Assembly (NCBI RefSeq): GCF_003755175.1
Contig: NZ_RKHX01000005.1
Location: 186,001 to 250,000, forward strand
Direction: 5' to 3'
Origin: Cellulomonas sp. PhB150
GTDB taxonomy: Bacteria; Actinomycetota; Actinomycetes; Actinomycetales; Cellulomonadaceae
Length of the DNA stretch: 64,000 nucleotides
This document shows, piece by piece, positions 57,891 to 64,000 of the stretch (position 1 is its first letter; the number at the start of each line of letters is the position of its first letter). The translations under genes were made by a program, and so were the position numbers. Below the pieces are notes generated by a model. That model was not told the origin of the DNA. It worked only from the letters and a program-made list of their open reading frames with translations, and did no database searches.

Positions 57891-58100
57891 TCAGCCGCGC
57901 AGGCTCCAGCGCCAGGAGTCGCCGCCCGCGGCCCAGGTGGCCGAAGCCCGCACGGACCGGCGCCTGTCCGTCCAGGCCGAGTGCGCGGCGGGGTCGTCCT
58001 CGACGACGGGAGCGGACCGGGACATCAGCCCGGCCACGAGGGCCGCGAGCTCGTGGTCGTCGGGAGCACCGCGCACCACCTGCACGTGCGAATCGGTCAC
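57891..58100 (-). CDS. accE: acyl-CoA carboxylase epsilon subunit
   Basis: 69 residues: VTDSHVQVVRGAPDDHELAA then LVAGLMSRSAP and an Arg/Trp-rich end SAWTDRRRSVRASATW. The VxVVRGxPDxxELAAL start is the pattern of the ACC epsilon family that stabilises AccA3-AccD5 complexes in actinobacteria. GTG 58100 overlaps the stop of the His-rich gene. Last gene of the accD5 operon. Confidence 0.88.
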   Translation of the reverse strand: MTDSHVQVVRGAPDDHELAALVAGLMSRSAPVVEDDPAAHSAWTDRRRSVRASATWAAGGDSWRWSLRG

Positions 58101-58660
58101 TCCTCCTCCTCGTCGGCGTCCTCGTCGAACAGCACGGGTGCGCCGCGCGAGACGCCCCACTCGTGCACGTCGAAGCCGGAGTCGACGACCGCCTGGGCGA
58201 TCTCGGCGCCGCCGGACTCGACGACGTCGAGCACCGAGTCCAGCGTCCGGTCGCCGGCGGACGCGCCGCGGGTCACGACGAAGCCGACGTGGAACGTCTC
58301 GACGTCGGGCTCGGCCGGCGCCGCGTCGGCGTCGCCCTCCTCCTCGTCGCCCCAGGACATGCCCGTGAGGTCCGCGTGCAGGCCCAGGCGGGCGTGCAGC
58401 AGGTCGTACAGCGCGGCGTTGTGGCCGCCGATCTCGGACTCGAGCGACAGGATGCGCGGGTCCTCGTCGGCCTCCTGGGCGCCGAACTCGGCGCGGACAC
58501 CCACCGCGGTGTCGACGTAGGAGTGCAGCGAGGCGGCCAGCGCGTCCACCGCGGCGTGCAGGTCTGCCGGGTCGACGCCCGTCAGGGGGTCCGTGCCGTG
58601 GGTGGCCTCGTCGTGCTCGTCGTCGTGGTCGTGCTGGTCATCGTGCTCGTGCTCGCTCAT
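58097..58660 (-). CDS. His/Asp/Glu-rich protein between accD5 and accE
   Basis: 187 residues. The N-terminus MSEHEHDDQHDHDDEHDEAT is a dense His/Asp/Glu cluster likely to bind divalent metal. A helical middle (ALAASLHSYVDTAVGVRAEF, ESEIGGHNAALYDLLHARLGL) and an acidic linker are followed by VETFHVGFVVTRGASAGDRT, SGFDVHEWGVSRGAPVLFD and an EEEE end. I recognise no named family. It sits 32 bp after accD5 and overlaps accE (GTGA), so it is made with the carboxylase. Confidence 0.65.
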   Translation of the reverse strand: MSEHEHDDQHDHDDEHDEATHGTDPLTGVDPADLHAAVDALAASLHSYVDTAVGVRAEFGAQEADEDPRILSLESEIGGHNAALYDLLHARLGLHADLTGMSWGDEEEGDADAAPAEPDVETFHVGFVVTRGASAGDRTLDSVLDVVESGGAEIAQAVVDSGFDVHEWGVSRGAPVLFDEDADEEEE

Positions 58661-58692
58661 GATCCGATCCTCACACAGCAGGTCACGTGACA

Positions 58693-60285
<1,593 letters not shown>

Positions 60286-60292
60286 CCGACCG

Positions 60293-60298
60293 AGGCTA
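60293..60298 (-). promoter_or_regulatory. -10 box TAGCCT, leaderless accD5 promoter
   Basis: TAGCCT on the minus strand, 7 nt before GTG 60285. Confidence 0.5.
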
Positions 60299-60355
60299 GT
60301 TGTCGGAACCCTCCGAGTGCGTGCAGGGCGGTGACGGGTTCGGTGGTGTCGCCTC

Positions 60356-60368
60356 GTAGGTTTCCTCC
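60356..60368. promoter_or_regulatory. GTAGGnnTCCTCC motif upstream of accD5
   Basis: GTAGGTTTCCTCC, 71-83 bp before the accD5 start and 42-54 bp before birA. Eleven of 13 bases equal the accA3 site (51316-51328) in the same orientation relative to the gene. Confidence 0.5.
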
Positions 60369-60397
60369 AAGCACTCCCACCGGGGCGCGCGGTTTGC

Positions 60398-60403
60398 GAC
60401 GAT
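60398..60403 (+). promoter_or_regulatory. -10-like box GACGAT, possible leaderless birA promoter
   Basis: GACGAT 6 nt before ATG 60410; weak match, kept because the spacing equals that of the other genes. Confidence 0.25.
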
Positions 60404-60409
60404 GGCCCC

Positions 60410-61273
60410 ATGGCCGACGACGATCCCCGACGCTTCCCCCTGCACGCCGACGAGCTGCGGTCGCTGCTCCTGGCGCCGGACGGCCCGCTGGACCACTTCG
60501 AGGTGGTCGAGAGCACGGCGTCGACGAACGCGGACATCGTCGCTGCCCTCGAGTCGGACGTCGCGGCGTGGCCGGGCGTCGGCGTCCTCGTCGCCGACCA
60601 CCAGACGGCCGGCCGCGGGCGCGACGGACGCACGTGGGAGACCCCCGCCGGGACGTCGCTGACCTGCTCGTTCGTCGTCCGCCCGCAGGTGCCGGCCGAG
60701 CGCCTGGCCTGGCTGCCGCTGCTCGCGGGGCTCGGCGCGGTGAACGCGATCCGCGCCACCGCCGGCGTCCCCGCGGTGCTCAAGTGGCCCAACGACCTGC
60801 TGGTGCCGGCGGACGACGCGGTCGAGGGCTGGGGGCGGGTCCGCAAGGTCGGCGGCATCCTCGCCCAGGCGGTGCCCACACCCGACGGCGTCGCGGTGGT
60901 GGTCGGCATCGGCCTCAACGTCTCGCAGACGGCCGACGAGCTGCCCGTCCCGTCGGCGTCCTCGCTCGCCCTCGCGGGCGCGCAGCACGTGGACCGCGAG
61001 GGCGTGTTCGTGGCCCTGGTCAGCGCGCTGGCCGAGATCGCGGACCGGTGGCGCGACGCCGACGGCGACGCGGTCGCGTCCGGGCTGGCCGACGACGTCG
61101 TGGCGGTCTGCCGCACGATCGGCACCCAGGTGCGGGTGAGCCTGCCGGGCGGGTCCGAGATCGAGGGCGAGGCGACCGGGCTCGACGAGCACGGCGCCCT
61201 GCTGGTCGTCGACGCCGCGGGAGCGACGCACCGCGTGCTCGCGGGTGACGTGCACCACGTCCGCGACCTCTGA
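60410..61273 (+). CDS. birA: biotin--[acetyl-CoA-carboxylase] ligase
   Basis: 287 residues, monofunctional (no DNA-binding domain). [12 protein letters not shown] near residue 32, [18 protein letters not shown] near 64 (biotinyl-AMP loop GRGRxGR) and KWPNDLLV near 124, GGILAQAV near 148 are the catalytic motifs; a small SH3-like C-terminal domain follows. It attaches biotin to the AMKM Lys of the biotin carboxylase encoded at 49.4 kb and is divergent from accD5. Confidence 0.94.
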   Translation: MADDDPRRFPLHADELRSLLLAPDGPLDHFEVVESTASTNADIVAALESDVAAWPGVGVLVADHQTAGRGRDGRTWETPAGTSLTCSFVVRPQVPAERLAWLPLLAGLGAVNAIRATAGVPAVLKWPNDLLVPADDAVEGWGRVRKVGGILAQAVPTPDGVAVVVGIGLNVSQTADELPVPSASSLALAGAQHVDREGVFVALVSALAEIADRWRDADGDAVASGLADDVVAVCRTIGTQVRVSLPGGSEIEGEATGLDEHGALLVVDAAGATHRVLAGDVHHVRDL

Positions 61274-61275
61274 AC

Positions 61276-61281
61276 TACCCT
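61276..61281 (+). promoter_or_regulatory. -10 box TACCCT, leaderless cyclase promoter
   Basis: TACCCT 6 nt before GTG 61288, directly after the birA stop; it selects this GTG start. Confidence 0.5.
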
Positions 61282-61287
61282 CGTCCC

Positions 61288-62376
61288 GTGCCCGACGAAG
61301 GTCCCACGACCCCCCACGACGCCGCCGAGCGCGCTGCCGTCGAGTCCACCGTCGAGGAGATCGACGCCGCGCTGCTGGGCGGCCCCCGCACCCACTCCGC
61401 GCAGGACCTCGCCGACCGGGCCGACATCGGCCTCGACGTGGTCCGCGGGTTCTGGAGCACCCTCGGCCTGCCGCACGCGGACGCCGACGACGACGTCTAC
61501 ACCGAGAGCGACGCGCAGGCGGTCGACCGCGCGGTTGGCCTGGTCCGCGACAGCGGGCTGGACCTGCGCACGGTCATCACGCTCACCCGAGCCCTCGGCC
61601 ACACCTCGGACCGCCTCGCCCTCTGGCAGGTCGAGGCGCTGGTCGAGGACATGTCGACGCGCTACGAGCTGGACGACGCCACCGCTCGCCTGCTGGTCCT
61701 CGACCGGCTCGCGGAGCTGGCCCCCATCCTCGAGGCCCAGCTGCTGCACTCCTACCGCCGCCAGCTCGCGGCCATCGCCGGCCGGTACGCCGCCGAGTTC
61801 GCCGAGCTCGGCGACCCGGGGCCGGACCGCACCGCGCTGCCGCTGGCCCGGGCGGTCGGGTTCGCGGACATGGTCTCGTTCACGCGGCGGACCGCCGGCC
61901 TCGGCTCGACCGACCTCTCGCAGTTCGTGCAGCGCTTCGAGACGGCCGCGCGCGACGTGGTGACGGCTGCGGGTGGCCGGGTGGTCAAGACGATCGGCGA
62001 CGCCGTGCTGTTCGTGGCCGACGACGCCGCGACGGGCGCCCGTGTCGCGCTGGGCCTGGCCGACGCCCTCGGCCGCGAGCTCGACAGCGACGTGGTCCGG
62101 CTCGCCGGCCTGGCCGACGGGGCGCGCGGCATCACACCCGTGCGCGTCGGCTTCGTGTGGGGCCGGATCCTGTCCCGGTTCGGCGACGTGTTCGGCCCGA
62201 CGGTCAACCTCGCGGCCCGGCTCACCGACATCGCCGAGCCCAGCACCGTGCTCGTCGACACCGAGACGGCGCGCGTCCTGGCCGACGACCCGGGCCTGGT
62301 GCTCGAGCCCCTCGAACCGGTCGAGCTGCACGGGCTCGGCATGGTCCAGCCCGTGCGCCTGCGCTGGGCGGACTGA
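61288..62376 (+). CDS. class III nucleotide cyclase with N-terminal regulatory domain
   Basis: 362 residues. N-terminal about 165 residues are helical and resemble the autoinhibitory regulatory domain of mycobacterial Rv1264 (pH-sensing adenylate cyclase). The catalytic domain has [13 protein letters not shown] (metal Asp near 192), [15 protein letters not shown] (second metal Asp, substrate Lys near 234) and [17 protein letters not shown] (transition-state Asn/Arg near 311). All key residues appear intact. The Lys favours ATP as substrate; cAMP could act on the CRP-like site at gltA (inference). Confidence 0.85.
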   Translation: MPDEGPTTPHDAAERAAVESTVEEIDAALLGGPRTHSAQDLADRADIGLDVVRGFWSTLGLPHADADDDVYTESDAQAVDRAVGLVRDSGLDLRTVITLTRALGHTSDRLALWQVEALVEDMSTRYELDDATARLLVLDRLAELAPILEAQLLHSYRRQLAAIAGRYAAEFAELGDPGPDRTALPLARAVGFADMVSFTRRTAGLGSTDLSQFVQRFETAARDVVTAAGGRVVKTIGDAVLFVADDAATGARVALGLADALGRELDSDVVRLAGLADGARGITPVRVGFVWGRILSRFGDVFGPTVNLAARLTDIAEPSTVLVDTETARVLADDPGLVLEPLEPVELHGLGMVQPVRLRWAD

Positions 62377-62380
62377 GGAC

Positions 62381-63115
62381 TCAGCCCTCGGGGTCGACCT
62401 CGGGCTCGACGAGCTGCGGCCCGTTGTTGGCCACGGCGTTGACCTGCGTCGAGACCGGTGTCGCGACGATCTCCGGCGGCGTGGCCTCGAGGAGCTCGCG
62501 CGCGCCGTCGAGCCCCACGGCCGGGTCCAGCCACGCGTCCCAGTCCTCGCGCCGCAGCATGAGCGGCTGCCGGTCGTGGATGTGGGCCAGGTCCGGCAGG
62601 GCGGGGCGCGTGATGATCGTCGCGCTCACGAGCCAGCGCTCGGGGTCGCCGTCGGCCTTGGTCGGGTCCTTCCAGAACTCGTAGAGCCCGGCCAGCGCGA
62701 CGGTCGAGCCGTCGCCGGGGTGCAGGTAGTACGGCTGCTTGCGCTTGGTCGTCGCGCCCTCGGCGGGCTTCTGCCACTCGAAGTACCCGTCGGCCGGGAG
62801 CAGCGCGCGCCGGGTGCCGAAGGGACGCTTGAACGCCGGCTTCTCGGCCAGCGTCTCGACGCGGGCGTTGATCATCCGGTTGCCGACGCTCGGGTCCTTG
62901 GCCCACGACGGCACGAGCCCCCAGCGGGCGACCCGCAGCTGGCGGGTGATCTCCCCGGTCTCCTTGTCCGCCCGCTCGACGACCATCCGGACGCCGTCGG
63001 TCGGGGCGACGTTCCAGGAGGGCGGGAGCAGGCGCACGTCGTCGGCGACGGTCGCGATGGCGAACTCGTCGGCCAGGGCCTGGTCCTCGCGGAAGGAGGC
63101 GTAGCGACCGCACAT
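62381..63115 (-). CDS. SRAP/YedK-family DNA abasic-site protein
   Basis: 244 residues. Begins MCGRY so that Cys2 becomes the N-terminal catalytic thiol after Met removal. WNVAPTDGV near residue 34 (Asn), GYFEWQKP near 109 (Glu) and IHDRQPLML near 175 (His) complete the active site that crosslinks abasic sites in ssDNA. Length is in the family range, with an acidic tail. Convergent with the cyclase gene; divergent from the MFS gene, with an AT-richer palindrome between. Confidence 0.93.
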   Translation of the reverse strand: MCGRYASFREDQALADEFAIATVADDVRLLPPSWNVAPTDGVRMVVERADKETGEITRQLRVARWGLVPSWAKDPSVGNRMINARVETLAEKPAFKRPFGTRRALLPADGYFEWQKPAEGATTKRKQPYYLHPGDGSTVALAGLYEFWKDPTKADGDPERWLVSATIITRPALPDLAHIHDRQPLMLRREDWDAWLDPAVGLDGARELLEATPPEIVATPVSTQVNAVANNGPQLVEPEVDPEG

Positions 63116-63162
63116 GGGACCAGCCTCGCACCGACCGCCGACACGTGTGGCGAACGTCTTAT

Positions 63163-63174
63163 CGAATCGATTCG
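63163..63174. promoter_or_regulatory. 12-bp palindromic operator candidate CGAATCGATTCG
   Basis: A perfect palindrome in the gap between the SRAP gene and the MFS transporter gene, flanked by TTAT on the left and TCC on the right. The core AATCGATT is unusually AT-rich for this DNA. Position and symmetry suit an operator (LacI or MarR type) for the transporter; the regulator is not seen. Confidence 0.45.
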
Positions 63175-63208
63175 TCCTGGCGGCTGGACGGTGCGACCAT
63201 GGACGACG

Positions 63209-64000
63209 ATGACCGTGCAGAGCCCCCCCGAGCAGGTCGCGGTGCGCGCCGCGACCACCGACGCGACCCCCACGTTCCGCCCGAACGCGAAGTACGTCCT
63301 GCTCCTCGGCATGATGTGCGCGCTGCCGGCCATCTCGAACGACATCTACCTGCCGTCGCTGCCCGAGGTCGCCCAAGACCTGCACACGTCCGCGACCGCG
63401 GCGCAGCTGACCATGACGGCGATGATGATCGGCGGCGCCGTCGGCCAGCTCGTCATCGGGCCGCTCTCGGACCGGTTCGGCCGGCGTCGCCCGGTCCTGA
63501 TCGGCGTCGCGCTCCACGTGCTGACCTCGATGCTGTGCGCCGTCGCGCCCACCATCGAGACGCTCATCGCGCTCCGGGTCATGCAGGGCTTCTTCAACGC
63601 GGCCGCGACGGTCGTGGCGATGGCGGTCATCCGCGACCGCTTCGTGGGCGCCGACGCATCCGGGCTGATCTCGCGCCTGATGCTCGTCATCGGCATCGCC
63701 CCGCTGTTCGCGCCCTCGGTCGGCGGGCTGATCGCCGGCGAGTGGGGCTGGCGCTCGGTGTTCGGGGCGCTCGGCGTCTTCGGCGTGGTGCTCTGGTTCG
63801 TCGTCTGGCGGCGCCTGCCCGAGACCCTGCCGGCGGGGCGTCGGCGCGACGGCGGTCTGCGCACCGCGGCCCGCGGCTACGCGACGCTGCTGCGCGACCG
63901 GCACTTCGTCGCGCTCGCCCTCATGCCCGGCCTGGGCACCGCGATCCTCATGAGCTACGTCGTCGGCTCGCCGTTCGTGCTGATGGAGGGCTACGGGCTG
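63209..64000 (+). CDS. Bcr/CflA-type MFS drug efflux transporter (C-terminal end outside the window)
   Basis: 264 codons visible. ATG 63209 begins MTVQSPPEQVAVRAATTDAT, followed by helix 1 with ISNDIYLPSLPEVAQDL, the family N-D-I-Y-L-P-x-L-P signature, then GQLVIGPLSDRFGRRRPVLIG (loop 2-3 G-x-L-x-D-R-x-G-R-R motif) and VMQGFFNAAATVVAMAVIRD (R-x-x-Q-G). These mark Bcr/CflA subfamily pumps, which export drugs or amino-acid-like compounds. About half of the expected 12 helices are inside the window. Confidence 0.9.
   Translation, partial: MTVQSPPEQVAVRAATTDATPTFRPNAKYVLLLGMMCALPAISNDIYLPSLPEVAQDLHTSATAAQLTMTAMMIGGAVGQLVIGPLSDRFGRRRPVLIGVALHVLTSMLCAVAPTIETLIALRVMQGFFNAAATVVAMAVIRDRFVGADASGLISRLMLVIGIAPLFAPSVGGLIAGEWGWRSVFGALGVFGVVLWFVVWRRLPETLPAGRRRDGGLRTAARGYATLLRDRHFVALALMPGLGTAILMSYVVGSPFVLMEGYGL

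Noticed and set aside
60286..62331. Minus-strand open frame continuing from accD5 through birA and the cyclase gene
   Set aside because: Composition is a GC shadow; accD5 has a clear GTG start with a promoter box at 60285.

Overview
The window is a 64 kb stretch of very GC-rich chromosome that looks like ordinary, densely packed core genome of an actinobacterium. Codon use, GTG/TTG starts, ATGA and GTGA stop-start overlaps, a SigE-RseA-HtrA-TatB cluster, an acyl-CoA carboxylase set with an epsilon subunit and an LpdA-type flavoprotein all fit Actinomycetota. The protein flavour suggests Micrococcales, probably Cellulomonadaceae (inference; no 16S gene is present). No rRNA, tRNA, phage, insertion sequence or CRISPR array was recognised, and no gap between genes exceeds 300 bases.

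Layout. 1-11.8 kb: 5' end of a GNAT acetyltransferase gene with a short leader ORF, ferredoxin, dapC, citrate synthase, a YrdB-like membrane protein, a lysozyme-fold membrane protein, divergent dapD/dapE, a LOG protein, a FolP2-like protein, a PIG-V-type mannosyltransferase, a DUF3117 protein and leucyl aminopeptidase. 11.9-21 kb: HEAT-repeat protein, O-methyltransferase, sigE-rseA-htrA-tatB envelope stress cluster, trpS, a 2H phosphoesterase, YihY membrane protein, a kinase-like phosphotransferase and a DinB protein. 21.1-24.6 kb: sdhCDAB on the minus strand. 24.8-27.5 kb: manC and an M20 amidohydrolase. 27.7-43 kb: a complete nucleoside uptake and catabolism block (BMP lipoprotein, ABC ATPase, two permeases, cdd, deoA, add, deoC, phosphohexomutase, purine nucleoside phosphorylase) with two small unknown proteins, a secreted protein and lpdA. 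43.3-49.4 kb: a membrane-anchored endonuclease/phosphatase-fold protein, the efeUOB iron/heme-peroxidase operon behind an IdeR/DtxR-like box, and a NUDIX hydrolase. 49.4-60.3 kb: accA3-type biotin carboxylase, maf, VKOR, a DUF885 peptidase, a three-gene ECF sigma system, and accE / His-rich protein / accD5. 60.4-64 kb: birA, a class III nucleotide cyclase, a YedK-type SRAP protein and the start of a Bcr/CflA MFS pump.

How it works together. Three Dap enzymes and a lysozyme-like protein serve cell-wall precursor and wall metabolism. Citrate synthase has a CRP-like operator and a cyclase gene lies at the other end of the window. The biotin carboxylase and carboxyltransferase genes share an upstream GTAGGnnTCCTCC motif, and birA, which would biotinylate the former, is divergent from the latter. 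TatB and the Tat-signalled EfeB are both here.

Most notable non-gene signals: (i) about 18 promoters whose TAnnnT-like -10 box lies 5-7 nt before the start codon, implying leaderless mRNAs; (ii) a 78-bp dispersed element with perfect 16-bp terminal inverted repeats in two copies, plus three other long intergenic palindromes of 65-73 bp; (iii) an ECF sigma operon whose promoter region is duplicated in front of a lipoprotein gene, with lipoprotein and putative anti-sigma sharing one extracytoplasmic domain; (iv) a 14-codon leaderless leader ORF (HHH, CPC) that ends on the start codon of the acetyltransferase gene.
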